From Quercus robur (Eukaryota; Streptophyta; Magnoliopsida; Fagales; Fagaceae), in assembly GCF_932294415.1 (NCBI RefSeq), contig NC_065536.1, forward strand, positions 13,175,974-13,239,973: a DNA stretch of 64,000 bases. The letters are read 5' to 3'. The notes below the pieces were generated by a model, which made no database searches, was not told where the DNA came from, and saw nothing but the letters and a program-made list of their open reading frames with translations. Both the position numbers and the translations under genes were made by a program. Within the stretch, counting starts at the first letter, position 1. Every line of letters begins with the position of its first letter. Of this stretch, positions 45,801 to 58,135 are shown in pieces.

Positions 45801-46070
45801 TTTTTTTTTTTTTTTTTTTGGTAATAGACGATATCATTAAAACAAAACTAAGGAAGAACAAGAGAAACAGGACACAGCCTGGACAGGTAAAAACCCTTAC
45901 AATCATCCTCATAAGCCTTAAGAGTGCTCACAGGCGGGCTTTCATAGTAAGCAATATCAGCTTCTTGACTAATACTCAACCTAGCTAAACTATCTGCACA
46001 CCGGTTTGCTTCCCGGTAGCAGTGCTTGAAAAGAATCCGGTGGAAACGAGAGATCAAGCTCCTGCAGTCG
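45801..46070 (-). mobile_element. 270-bp 5'-truncated LINE with RNase H-like coding end
   Basis: Flanked by an exact 20-bp TSD AATGTTCCTATTACATTCTT (45781-45800 and 46071-46090). The T-run at the left is the poly(A) tail of a minus-strand insert. The insert carries the C-terminus of an RNase H-like (RVT_3) domain: HCYREANRCADSLARLS, where the H-x-x-R-E-A-N-x-x-A-D core is characteristic of plant LINE-encoded RNase H. The frame ends at a stop 45848-45850. Confidence 0.88.
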
Positions 46071-46090
46071 AATGTTCCTATTACATTCTT

Positions 46091-47625
46091 ATTTTATTAA
46101 TAATTCAATTTTTTGATAAATTTATTTAAGAATTTGAAAACTTATACAATTTTAAAAGATAAACAAGATAATAAATTATGTTATCTTATAAAGTTTAATT
46201 TTTTAAACAGGACAAATAAAATAAGACGGGGAGTGTAATATTTTAAACACGGCACGCAAAGTCGTGTGTTTCAACTTTCATTCATTTGACAGAATCATTG
46301 GTTGCAATTGATGAATAATCGGACAAGGACTAAAGAATTCAAGATCTAACTTTGCTTTGGAGTTGGAGATAGCACTTATATTGTATTCTTGCTTTTTCAC
46401 CGAAGTCAAAGAAAGAGGCTGGGATTTATTGCCGTAAGTGCAAGCCAGTGCTAAAGAGAAAAGAAACTGTAAAGGCAAAAGGAATTAAAGCTGATCAAAC
46501 TTAAAAGCCTGATGTATCATATATGTACTTCCCAACTTGCAAATTGGGTAACGTTAGTTATGACTTATAACTCTAGTTCCAAGTTGAAGACCGAGAGAGA
46601 GAACCATTGGGCTTTACACAAAGTTTGAGTAACAAGAGGGTGCAACGACGTTAAAATCAATTTTAGCGTTTACAAATGGCATTCCCATATGGTTGCCCTT
46701 GCGGTCAATTAAGGCAATTGACCCATCATTGAAGCAAGGAAAACGTCACCATAGCATGAGAACAACGTCCTTATCGGTCTAAACTAAATTCCATTTACAA
46801 GTCTAAAGGAGTTTACCTAATTAAAAAGAATCAATGAAACGAATAAAGAAGTAAAAAAAGTGTATCTCATTAGGGGAATTTTCACAAAAACCAAGAGGCA
46901 CATAAATGATTCGTGTATGAGATTCATTAATGTTGCCGTAACCATTTCGTATTTGGCAATTTCCATAAGCTGCCAAACAAAAAACTTTAAATCACATCAT
47001 TTAATTAAGGAAGCAGTCAAAAAGAAAAGAGGCAATTGCAATTTCTCTTCCCTCAATTATTATTATTATAGATCAACAACATTGAACTCCAACATGTTTT
47101 TTTTGTTTTTTTCTCGGGATGAGTAGAGTAAGTTATAACAACATTTTTTTCCGACAGCCCCATCTAGCATAAGCACAAGTTGTCCTCAATGGTGGTTATT
47201 ATAACTTGTTGACAAAAATGTACATGGCCAGAAAAATAATGCATTGGCAACCAAAAAAAGCATAGTCAAGTTGTAATTGTTTCCACAACTTAGGTAGGCT
47301 TAGCACCAACCAGTGCAGAACTCAAAACAGCTATCTACCTTATCTATCTATCTTTCCTTTTTTTCTTTTTTTTATGACACAATTTTTGCCAATGTATTAT
47401 AAAATCAAAGTTTGACATAGACAGAATCCTAGCAGCTTGATCAAATTGACTTTTAATGTCAGGATTGTTATGTTCATCTTACATACAAAAAAATAGTACA
47501 TTTATATATTTTACAAATTGAGACCAAGTAATGACATAAAATTAAAAAAATACCCAAAAAATAAAAGAAAAATAAATAAATAAAACAAAATATACTAAAT
47601 CTATGTTGAAGAATCAAAATTGGCC
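46091..47625. other. intergenic downstream of ATL gene
   Basis: No gene seen. The left end continues the pre-insertion sequence of the LINE site. The far right may include ATL 3' UTR on the minus strand. Confidence 0.5.
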
Positions 47626-48783
47626 TTAAACCGGGGGTCGAGCCGAGTCACTTACAAACCCCACTGGTCTAACTGGTTGGGCCGAAGTTCCCTCACCACT
47701 ATTTGTTGCCACTCTTGGTGACCTCAATGATGATGCCCTCACTAAGAATGGTGGTGCCATGGTAAACACCCAGCGGTCCGACTTAACCATGGGGTCCAAT
47801 TTCTCGAGCCGCCTATAACTCTTCCCCCGACTACTCTCCTCTCCACCATTTCGATACCCTAGCCTCGAACTCCCTTCCCTCGGCAACAAAACCATGCTCG
47901 TGGCCCGGTTCAACTGCCGGTTCATTACTTGCTTCCTCACTTCAACTGGAAGCCGTAGAGTGAACCGGTCCGTGTTCTCACCCGGTTGGACCAGGGAGTG
48001 TCCGGTCGAGTGGGACCGCGGGAATAACAACTTCCGCACACGGTTGGATCGAGATCCACCGCCACGTGTACGGTTCCTCTTCAAAGTTTGATTCACATTT
48101 AAAACCTCCAACATTTCATCCTTTTCTTTCTCTCTCTCCCCATCTCCCACTTCCTCAACTTCCGCCTCTCTGTTGTGCACAGACTCCAAACCGTCGTCGT
48201 ATTGCCCCTCGAGGTCCAACTCGGGCAGGTCCAGCTCGGCGACCCGGCGAACCGACTCGCCCGGTTCCGGAACGAGATTAGCCCGACAAACCGGGCAAGT
48301 AGTGTGCGAAGCCAGCCACGCGTCGATGCACTCGGGGTGGAACACGTGGTCGCATTTCGGAATCAAGCGCAGCCTCTCGTCGTCCTCGAACTCGTTCAGG
48401 CACACCGCGCACTCCAACGCGCCCTTCCCGATCTTGAGCCCCTTCACGGCGGAGTAGACCAAGGTCGGGAACGTCTCGATGACCGCCGCGTCGAGCCCAC
48501 GCGCCGCGGCAGCGCGTCGGGAGAGGCCTCTCATTCGGATGCTGTTGGAGCTGGACGAGGCCTGAGAGCAGTGGCGGACGTAGATCGAGAAAAATCCCAT
48601 GAAGAAAAGAGCGGCGATCAGCACCACCACGATTATCGCCATCGACGGGCTGAACTTCGCGTACTGGTACTGAGAGTCTGGGCCGGGCTGGGCCGCGGCC
48701 CATTTGATCATCACCTCCGGACATATAAAAAGAAATCCGATCAGAGTCCAGATCGGACGGTTGGGATTGGAGCTGAAGAGCAT
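47626..48783 (-). CDS. ATL6/ATL31-type RING-H2 E3 ubiquitin ligase
   Basis: Intronless, 385 aa. Family knowledge: ATL proteins are membrane-bound E3 ligases; the ATL6/ATL31 group acts in carbon/nitrogen balance and defence signalling. Seen: signal-peptide-like N-terminus (1-30), transmembrane helix (about 48-69), GLD motif (96-98), and a complete RING-H2 at 125-166 ([19 protein letters not shown]) with conserved Trp 156. C-terminal half has conserved short blocks (e.g. WVFTMAPPF) of the long ATL subgroup. The open frame extends to an ATG at 48915, but that adds 44 residues before the signal peptide and lies upstream of the TATA box, so 48783 is chosen. GC content is far higher than the flanks, giving long antisense frames (e.g. 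48175-48822 on the plus strand) that are shadows. Confidence 0.92.
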   Translation of the reverse strand: MLFSSNPNRPIWTLIGFLFICPEVMIKWAAAQPGPDSQYQYAKFSPSMAIIVVVLIAALFFMGFFSIYVRHCSQASSSSNSIRMRGLSRRAAAARGLDAAVIETFPTLVYSAVKGLKIGKGALECAVCLNEFEDDERLRLIPKCDHVFHPECIDAWLASHTTCPVCRANLVPEPGESVRRVAELDLPELDLEGQYDDGLESVHNREAEVEEVGDGEREKEKDEMLEVLNVNQTLKRNRTRGGGSRSNRVRKLLFPRSHSTGHSLVQPGENTDRFTLRLPVEVRKQVMNRQLNRATSMVLLPREGSSRLGYRNGGEESSRGKSYRRLEKLDPMVKSDRWVFTMAPPFLVRASSLRSPRVATNSGEGTSAQPVRPVGFVSDSARPPV

Positions 48784-48852
48784 TGTTTTTTTGTTTCTGA
48801 GTTTAGTAAATGTAATGTGTGAGAGAGTGAGAATTTCTGAGAGAGAGAAAGG

Positions 48853-48860
48853 TTTATATA
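48853..48860 (-). promoter_or_regulatory. TATA box of ATL gene
   Basis: TATATAAA on the minus strand, 70 bp before the chosen ATG; transcription would start near 48825, giving a leader of about 40 nt rich in CT. Confidence 0.6.
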
Positions 48861-48999
48861 TGAAAGAGAGAGCGAGAGGAAGCGTGGGAGTCAAGAGAAG
48901 GGGTGTGGGGTCCAATGAGGAAATTTCTTTGGCTTTTCCCGAGCGAGTTGGGTCGGAGAGACTGACGTTGGTGTTGGGTCATGGATGACCGACACGTGG

Positions 49000-51900
49000 G
49001 TAGGTTTTGTTTGGTTTTTTAGCGAAGGTTCCGAAGAAAATTGACTCTCTGAATTTTTAGTGAAAAAAAACTCATTAAATGGGTTGGTGGTGGTGTACGA
49101 TGCATTGATTTTTGACTTTTTGTTAGTTTATTAGTAATAATGTAGATGGCTGATATTAAAATAGTAATAATTTGTGGATTGCAGTTAGTTGAATGGATAA
49201 AGTCTTTAACAGTTATATAAAAGATTTGAGATTCAATTTTTGTCTATAAAAAAATTGATTGGTGTCTTGATTTGATGATAAAAAACTAATAATTTTATTA
49301 CTTGTTTTAAAAAATATTATTTAATTGTTATTATCGAAAAAGAAAGTATATTAGAATGTATACTTGCATTTAGTGTATCAAAAAGTCAAGTGAAACAACT
49401 ACTGTACACAGTTCTAAAACTTGTTTAAGCGATAAGTTATGAGTATCAAATTAATTATTTTTACATGAACTCATTACTAGCATGAACTTTTATTCTTAAA
49501 GATTAAATTATGTAAGGATGTAGTATAAAACTCATGTTTGACCCCTTCAATCTCAACATGTCATATTATATTATTACATATTTAAGAATAAGTATAATTA
49601 CACCTAATCAATTCTAATATCTATATTTAAATCCAATCATATTAGGAGTTTATTGAGATGTTATTAGGTGTGGTAAGATGTATTTAATTTTAAGTAAAAT
49701 GTTGGAGTGACAATCTCTTATTAGATGGTATAAAACATGAGTTTTACATTCCGTCCTTACCAAATTTAGACTCTTATTCTTAACCCTTGGATTTTTTTTG
49801 CTCCATATGCCTTTCATGCATACGAAACATTTAGACAAACATATATTAATAACTAGTATCTTATTTAAGAAAATTTTAAAATTTAAGTTTTTTTTTTTTG
49901 AACTTTAAAATTATATACAAAACATGAATTTAGAATAAAAAATAAACAATATTCAATTATCAGGATATTTGGTATATATTAAGAATATAGGGAACAAATA
50001 ATACAATGGTAAGATTTTTAAATTATTAATCAAATAAAAACTTATTAATTAGCGTAAAATTAAAGTAGAAAAAAGAGATAGAAAAAAAAAAAAAAAAAAG
50101 GACATAAGGGCTTTTGATTTTTTAATGTACTCTCTTACAGTTAGGCCTATATGGATATTGGGGAAATCTTGAATACAGCCCCTGCCGGTAAGGCTCCAAC
50201 CAGATCGTTTGAATTTTAAGTGAAGAAGTTTTAGTCCAGTCAACATATTATTACAAAGATTATTTTTATATTTGACTGTTCACATTTTTAGACTTTGTTA
50301 TGTTGTTATGTATATCTTTTAGTGTCGTAAGAACAAATTCATAAAATATTTTGTTGAATTTTATTCGGTAAAGCGCCTTCCTCTCTCTTTCTTTATTTCT
50401 TTGGTCTTTTTTGTTCATTTAGCTGTACAACTTTGATTTTTTTTTTTTTTTTTTCTCAAAAAGGAGAGAGGGAGTCTGAATACAGCAATGTTCTTTCAAA
50501 AGCCTAAAAATCAACTGAACTTACACCATTAATATCTGAAAATAGGCATCTTTCTTTTAATAAACTCTCTTTTTTCCTTAAACTTTAGTGGGATTATTCA
50601 AAGGAGAAACTTGGCAAAATATTGGGATATAATAACATGAGTCATGTTAACGATACTTTTAGAATAATTGTTAATAAATTATTTTTAAAAAGTTTGATAC
50701 TACTTTTATGTGAATATAAAAAAATTAGAAATTTTTTATTAAAAAAATTTCTAAAAATATTATTTAAATCAATGCCCTTCGGGGCATTCATTAACTTTTC
50801 CCTAATATTATTTAAAATATTATTTATCACCGCACACCTTTAAAGCGATAGTTACTGCACAAGTATAAGTGTTTGTGGAGTGTAGGGATGATGACCGAAA
50901 TTCAAGTCTCCAGGAAGTAACTTCATACAAATATACACTTATATCTTGTATAAATAAAAAAATAAAAATAAAAAATCCCTAATAACATAGACTTAATTTC
51001 AAAAGTAATTTTGTAGGCTCTAGAGTAGGTTTTAGTTAATACATTAAAGTTTTAGATGTCTTTTTAAATGCATTTTGCATAAATTTTTTTCCTCTATATT
51101 TTTTTATTTATACTTATTTTACTTGGCCAATGATTTGGATAGAAGGCATCAGGCATGGCAGTGTACTACAATCTTTTAAAACATGCCAACATCTTTTCGT
51201 TAATGGCATGGATTTCAGACTTTTAGTTAGCTAAATTAGAAATGTTTTTTATTGTTGGATAAAATATTTTGGATTTAATTCATGTTTATACTAAAATGTT
51301 CATTAGTGTCTTAGTTGAATGATAAAGAACAATTATCATGAGTAGACATTATAAATTAAAATTATTTCTTAAAAAAGAAGAAGAAGTAATAATACAATAT
51401 TATTTTATGATTTGTGAACAAGTATATGTGTTAAATATCCCTTAATTTGTGTAACAAAAGTAGTTATGCTTATCTGTAATAATAGGAATGTGAAGTTGGA
51501 AATCTTGATTTTCTCCTTTTGAAAGAGAGAGTATAATTAATGAGGGGTTGCTGTGATTTGTCCAGAAAGCTGGCATGTGAAATGAATTGGATACTCTTCT
51601 AGAAGGATATAAAGAAATTGACAAGTGTGGCGGCTGTAGGCTTTGGACTTTCTGTACAGCCAAATTCAAACAAAGAATTCCAAATGCGTTCAAGGACCAC
51701 CACTACTTTTATTATACTGAAAATAATAATAATAATAATAATTAAGAGTTGCCTTTTTTTTATACTTACTGTCTTTTTTAATAGGCCCGAGCTGCCTTTT
51801 TTTTTATTATATCTTTCTTGTTATTATAGTATTATCATCATATATTGGAAGCGACCAGTTATGTTATATAATCTTGTGAGTTGGATTTTATATATATGTA

Positions 51901-54900
51901 TATATATATTCATTTTGACTTTGAAAATTCATATATAATTAAGAGATGAATTATGAAAGGGTTGTGTCCTATCAAATTTGATAGAGTTATTTTGCTCCCA
52001 AAAAAAAAAAAAATGATAGAACCTATCATTTTTTTTTTCAAATTTGACAGCAAAATGTTTACAGATTGAACGTGTACTGAATAAGTGTACAAATTATAAA
52101 AGTGGACAGTTTTTAAAATTTTCTTAATGTTTTATTATTATTATTATTTTTTTAAAGTTAGTATAAAGTAAAGTGAATTATATTGTATCTTATATTTGAA
52201 GCTTTTTATTTATTTTATTTTATTTTTATATAGTTACAATAGAATGAGAATTTGAATCCTAGATGTTATAAACATATCAGAAATGTCAATTAATTAAGTT
52301 ATATTTAAACATGGTTAAACATCTATTATATATATAAAATCTCTTTAATCTACAGTAAATCAGTAATCTAAATTGTTATAAAAAAATCCACAAATACGAA
52401 GAAATCAGCTGATATCCTATCAAACATCTTAGGACATCATCTTATCATATATAGTTTATCCCTATAACTAATCGTTCTATTTATTTATTGTTTTTGGGCA
52501 TCTTCGGCACCAAAGGAGCCAAGATTTTAAACTGATCAAATAGTTTATTCTTTTGCTAGGAAATAAAAATCTTCATGAGCCACCCACATTTTTTTCCTAG
52601 AATAGTGTTTTGAAATTTTTCTTAGCATAATGTCATTTTCAAATTATTTTATCAATGTACGCAGTTTTTGTTTTTTAGAAGAAAATGTATGTAATTAGTA
52701 AAACACAAACATCACGCTCACGCACACAAGACTTTTTTTTTCTTTTTCCAACTTTTTGGGCTGTTCGACTTCTAATAAGAAAAAAGCAACAAACATTTAA
52801 ACGGCAGTCATTAATTAATTTCAAAATTTCATCGAACTTCCTCTTTTTTTTTTTTTTGGTTGAAAAATACAGTATTCCAGGAAAAAATTTGATTGAAAAA
52901 TACAGTACTTTAAATTAATGCAGAATAAACAGTAATATTTTAATGTATAATTTCCAACATAGTATTCTAAGTTATAAAATATAAGTTAATGCAATAATAT
53001 ATACAAGGATAAGATCGGGTAGATGATATCATATAAAATTATGTCTTAAAAGATTCTCAACCAAAAAAGAAAGTCTTAAAATTTGAGATTTTTAGGAATA
53101 TATATAAAGAAAAGTAAGGCGCCTAATACAATTTTATATAGTTATTAATAGTCTCCAAAAATTAAATGGTGATGATGGCAACTACGGCCAAAAGTCTAGC
53201 TATAGACTCTATTCTATTATAAAGACTAAAGAGACAAGAAAAATAAAAAAAATAATTAGAGAATAAAGGAGACTTGATTTGGATGAAGGCTTTTCCAAAC
53301 TTCGTCTGCATGTTTTTGGTATTGTGGAAAAGCTCGTGCATCATACTATGCATATAAACATAAGAGTGACACACGTGGTGATTAGGAAAGATTTCATTAA
53401 ATAAATCTTATAATTGATGTGCCAATTTTTAAATACAAAAAAAATATATATACAGTTCAAGAATTTATTATCATATTGTTGATGTAGAGACAAATGCCTG
53501 ATCTTGTGCTCTTGTGCATTAGGCCTATTGGGATGTGGACTTGTGGTAAGTGTTTGATACAGGTCCAATGCATATGGGAGCAGTAGAGCCAAGTTGAATC
53601 CATTATTGTGGTACCAATCATGTTAACAATTACGTCAATTATGGATATTTTGTAAAAATTACAAAATTTTTTATTATTTTTCAAAAAAAAAAAAAAAACA
53701 AGGTGGCAATGAATTACTAAACTTAATTTAAAGGAAAGGAAAAAGGAAAAGAAAATACTAATGGAATAATTATGAGTTTTATTACTGCTAGCCAAAAATT
53801 TAAAATTTAAAAAATAAAAATAAAAACTAATATTTATCAAATAAATTTCCCCTCCCCTCCCCAATTACAATTTTATTTTTCTCTCATATTTTTTTTAGTG
53901 AATTTAATTTATGTATTTCTTGTTGTTATATTAATTTTGTTATCATACATACAGTCAATTATATTATTATCTCTTTTATATGTCAAAATTCATTCCTTCA
54001 AGAAAGAAAGTTTTCTTATTTTATTAATGTATTTTAAGTTCAAAAGAAGACAAAAGACAAGAAAAAAAAATGAAGAAAATTAAGAAAAAGAACTTTATTG
54101 TTACCTTATAGAAAAAAGCTAATAGGACCTCTGTTAAATAATTTATTCTCCATTAAAATTTGTTTAATAAGAAATAAAATTTTGGTGTAATTAAATAGTA
54201 ACTTTTTTTTTTTTTTGAGAATAAATTAAATAGTAACATAAACTTACATAAGTTGTATTTAGTGTCTATTTAACTATTTGGAAACTTTCATTCTTAAGTG
54301 GAATTTCGACTTTGAAAAGAAATTGGATCATGGTGTATTCAAGCAGAAATTCCTTTACAAATAAACAAAATATAATGAAAATGTTACTATTTTGTGGGTT
54401 TTCTTATAATATCAAAATATCACTCAATATATATATATGAATAGCTTTTTATATATCAAGTACTACATATATGTTTGAGTGTATGTGCATACTGAATACA
54501 TGTGTATATAAATTTTGCAAATTGGAATCAAATTGCGGGACTTGACCACTGGTCCATGGTACCTTCTAGGTTAATATGAAACTTCAAACCATGTTTTCGA
54601 AGAATAGAACTCTATTGTCCAACCAACTTATCTAATAGTTGACATTTGAAACATACTATATGAAATGATGAATCACAAATTGACTCCTGAAGTTTCCCTA
54701 AAAATAGTCTTTGAGTTCAAGGTCCCAATCCTACAGAATGAACACATTTAAATGAATGGAAATGTCAATCTTTGACAATTTTTACTTGAGTTAATGCATG
54801 TCCGTACACTTGGTTGTTATAGACTATTGAAAAAAAAAAAAATTTTGGGTGACTGACAGAATAAAGAGAGTTTATCATTTCAAGTTTATAATAAGTTTAT

Positions 54901-55452
54901 TATGAAATAGAAATCATCAAGATTCCTATGCATAAAATTTTGCATTTTCTGCTCGATATTTATAATTTTATAAACCAGATAATATTCTTTCTCCTAGGGG
55001 TTGAAGTTTGAACCACATTAAATGTATGCACATTACTTATTTAGAATGAAGGGCAGCATTAGCATAGGTGGGAATAAAGTTAGCTTCCAGAAAGCAAGAG
55101 TGCTATATGAAATCTGCAAGTTGACGAAGGTCTAATGAAATATATAATGCTGTTATATTTATTGGGTGTGAGAACTTCCACCTGGTTGAACGGGGTTTGA
55201 GTCAACAACTTTGATAGAAGGACGTTGTTGGGTTCTTGACCAACTGTAGTAGGCCTAGACCCTTCTGGTGTGGATCTTTGCTGGGTGTGTTATTTGAAAT
55301 ATGTTATTTGAAACATGGTATCAACTATCAAACATATTTTTTACATTATAAGTATTTAAACACATGTTTTCACAATACTTTTTAAACCATAGTTTTCATA
55401 TCATTTTAAACAACAATACTTAAACACCACAGCGAAACGGATTCTATACATT
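49000..55452. other. gene-poor AT-rich stretch
   Basis: About 6.4 kb without a supported gene. SINE-like copies sharing TTGGTGTCTTGATTTGATGATAAA-type ends (cut here) occur at about 49190-49300 and 51255-51345. A perfect small hairpin ATGCCCTTCGGGGCAT lies at 50774-50789. Poly(T) and (TA) tracts are frequent (e.g. 50437-50456, 51891-51910, 52844-52857). Open frames are short and compositionally driven. Confidence 0.45.
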
Positions 55453-57270
55453 CATGCTAAAGTTTTGCATTGCCAACCTCCAACAGTCAAACTATTATTA
55501 TTTGACACACCGCAGTCTTCATCTATAATCTATATGGTCTATTGTACTTGAAAGTTCTTCTATGTTGGGCTTAAACTTAGCCAACTGGCTAAAGTCCAAA
55601 AACTGTAACTGGGTCCATTGAGGTCATGTTGATAGCAAATGTGGGCCAAAATGGCCCATTAGCATGTTTTTTTGAACTATTTAGCAACAGAGCACTGTTT
55701 CGGAACTATATAGCAATATACCACTTTTTCTGGTACTCGAGCTTGGTGAGCTCGAGTACCATGTTTTTTTATCCACTATCGTCTCATATTCAAGGAGCCT
55801 TATAGTGGCGTTTTTAAGCCCTATAGTGACGTTTTCGGGCCCTATAGCGGCGTTTTTAAGCCCCCATACCAGGTTAAGGGGCTCTATAGTGACGTTTTCA
55901 GGCCCTATAGCGGCGTCTTCCTGCAAAATTTTTTTATAAGTCCCCATAACAGGTTCAAGGGGCCCTATAGTGGCGTTTTTAAGCCCTATAGTGACGTTTT
56001 CGGGCCCTATAACGGCGTTTTTTTTTTTGAGAAGATGTTTGACCAGTAAAAAACATGGTACTCGAGCTCACCAAGCTCGAATACCAGAAAAAGTGGTATA
56101 TTGCTATATAGTTCCGAAATAGTGCTCTGCTGCTAAATAGTTCAAAAAAACATGCTAATGGGCCATTTTGGCCGCAAATGTGAGTAACTTCAAGGGCCCA
56201 AAGTGGATGCTTGTTACAAAATTATAACTTTTAGGGGGTAGAATAATTGGTAAATTTTCTTAAACCAGTGAAGGCTACTGATAATTTGCTACCAGGTCAT
56301 TGGACTAGGTTAAATAAACTATTTGGTATATTAGGGAGTTGTTATATTGCTAATATTCAAATCTGCCTTACGTTTTCTTATGATGCAATGATTTGGGCCT
56401 CAAGAATCCAGATAAATTGTTACATTATCCATGGGCCACTTAGGAGGAGCTGAGACTTGAGACACTGAAATGAAAGGGGCCTAAATCCCATATAAATCTC
56501 AAGTTATCAGTCCACGGAATGCAAGAGCACAAAATGGGCTTTAGCTGCAAATTGAGGTGGGATTATGAACTTTGATTTTTAATTAAGCCCATAAATGACT
56601 TTACAGTATTTGGCCCATAATAACAGTAATATACTTGTCTTCCATTTACAACACTTCAACCCAGGTTCCATATATTTCAGCCATTGAATGCTTCTGCGTA
56701 TTGCAAACCATGAAACTTTGGCCCATTTTTTAAACCTACATTTTACACAAATCTTGGAGCTGGGCTGAAGTGTTTTGTATATATTACTAGTCCAATGTTC
56801 TGGAGAAAAAATAAAGGACTTAGTTTTTTAGTTTCATGGGTCCAGTAACTTCAAGCCCAACCAAGTATCAGAGCTCAGCATATAGCCCACGGGTTTGCTT
56901 AACTTTGTTTGTAAAATGAAATGAGCACAGCCCAGCAGTTAAATTGATAAAGTTAAGATGAATAAATGAATATACAAAGAAAGATGAATATATATATAAA
57001 TGAATAATTTTATTTAAAAATAATAGTGTCTCCTATTAATGAAAAATTGAGGGAGAGTTGTTTGAGATAATTTGGTAATGTTTGAAAGGAGAGTTTGATT
57101 AATACACTAGTAGGAAAAATTGATTTGATTTAAGTGGATGGAACAAAAAATAGGTAGAAGAATATTTAAACAAATAACATTAATATAAGTAATTAAAAAA
57201 AATATTAATTAAGATTGTAATAAAGGGAGTGATTTTAGATAAAATAAAATAGCAGAAAATTGGAGAAAAT
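55453..57270. repeat. tandem segmental duplication, copy 1
   Basis: Starts CATGCTAAAGTTTTGCATTG and ends AAAATTGGAGAAAA; the same landmarks in the same order recur in copy 2 (57358-59690), e.g. CCAACTGGCTAAAGTCCAAA, AAAGTGGATGCTTGTTACAA, GACACTGAAATGAAAGG, AACCCAGGTTCCAT, GGGCTGAAGTGTTTT. Contains the Mutator-type insertion 55644-56173, absent from copy 2. No coding function seen. Confidence 0.85.
55644..56173. mobile_element. 530-bp Mutator-type element (9-bp TSD)
   Basis: An exact 9-bp TSD GCAAATGTG lies at 55635-55643 and 56174-56182. Long terminal inverted repeats begin GGCCAAAATGGCCC and run about 130 bp, ending in CTCGAG-containing sequence (TGGTACTCGAGC). The core 55799-56019 has eight CTATAG(T/C)G(G/A)CGTT motifs. 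The paralogous site in copy 2 of the duplication lacks the element, confirming insertion. Nine-base TSDs plus long TIRs indicate a MULE; there is no transposase. The Ile/Gly-rich frame on the minus strand is the repeat core translated. Confidence 0.88.
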
Positions 57271-57550
57271 TTGTCAGAGGTCAAGACTCCAATTCGTTCG
57301 CAGGCTAAGGGAAACGTCTTCTTCTTTTTTTTTTTTCTTTTTTTTTTTTGGGGGTGATCATACTAAAGTTTTGCATTGCCATATTCTGGCTTTATTTGGA
57401 TGTCTAGCCTCTGAGGGCATTGTTATTATTTGACATATCACAAACCTCATCTATATTCTATGATCTTTTCTAAGTGCTTCGATGCTAGGCTTTAACTTAA
57501 CCAACTGGCTAAAGTCCAAAAATAGTGACTCAATGAGGTTACGTTGATAG

Positions 57551-57678
57551 AAAAGTTAATCTTATACGTCCGGCATATAAGACTCATGTGAGACTGACAT
57601 GTGAGTCTCACAGTTATGAAATTCACATGTCAGTCTCACATGAGTTGTATACACCAAATGTATACAAGATTTTTTCAT
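57551..57678. mobile_element. 128-bp hairpin MITE
   Basis: Exact 23-base inner arms at 57582-57604 and 57623-57645 (ACTCATGTGAGACTGACATG core) with imperfect outer arms AATCTTATAC/GTATACAAGATT. Flanked by GTTGATAG (57543-57550) and GATGATAG (57679-57686), an 8-bp TSD with one mismatch. Absent from copy 1 of the duplication, where GTTGATAGCAAATG is continuous. Confidence 0.75.
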
Positions 57679-57699
57679 GATGATAGCAAATATGAAAAA

Positions 57700-57702
<3 letters not shown>

Positions 57703-57738
<36 letters not shown>

Positions 57739-57744
57739 AGAGAG
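57703..57744 (-). mobile_element. poly(T)-only retro-insertion
   Basis: Thirty-plus T followed by GAGAGAG, flanked by AAATATGAAAAACTC (57688-57702) and AAATATGAGAAACTC (57745-57759). The duplication copy lacks it. It looks like target-primed reverse transcription that copied little beyond the poly(A) tail. Confidence 0.6.
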
Positions 57745-57863
57745 AAATATGAGAAACTCTAGGGGCCCAAAGTGGATGCTTGTTACAAAATTATAACTTA
57801 TAGGGGTAGAATAATTGGTAAGTTTTCATAAAACAACGAAGGCCACTGATATTATATTATTAT

Positions 57864-58135
57864 TATTTTTTGATAAACCATGATTAATGCATAAAACTAG
57901 GAATTAACTAGTCTGTTACAATACAAATTAGCTTTGTCAAAAGCCATAATTCTTTCCACCATAGGTGGTGGACTAGAAAATACAGCAAAAGATGATAGGG
58001 AGCTTGCTCCCAATTTGGCCAATGCATCAGCATATTGATTGGCTTCACAATAGGTGTGAGTTATTTGCTTGTTGGGGATTGTCTTCAACAGGTTCCGGCA
58101 ATCAATTAACAAAGGTTCCATCAACAAGTTTATAG
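57864..58135 (-). mobile_element. 272-bp 5'-truncated LINE with RNase H-like coding end
   Basis: Exact 17-bp TSD TGATATTATATTATTAT (57847-57863 and 58136-58152). The minus-strand frame carries HTYCEANQYADALAKLGAS, an RNase H-like (RVT_3) C-terminus related to that at 45848-46057, stop at 57897-57899. Copy 1 of the duplication lacks the insert. The encoded sequence differs from the other LINE, so they are different subfamilies. Confidence 0.88.

Noticed and set aside
48175-48822. 215-codon plus-strand open frame across the ATL gene
   Set aside because: It is the antisense shadow of the GC-rich RING-H2 gene; no recognisable domain and no promoter of its own.
50774-50789. ATGCCCTTCGGGGCAT hairpin as a transcription terminator
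   Set aside because: A 6-bp stem with a TTCG loop resembles bacterial terminators, but this is plant nuclear DNA with no gene beside it; more likely part of an old AT-rich repeat.
55681-55947. 88-codon minus-strand frame with repeated AIGPENVTI-like units
   Set aside because: This is the CTATAGYGRCG repeat core of the Mutator-type element read through; neighbouring copies contain stops.
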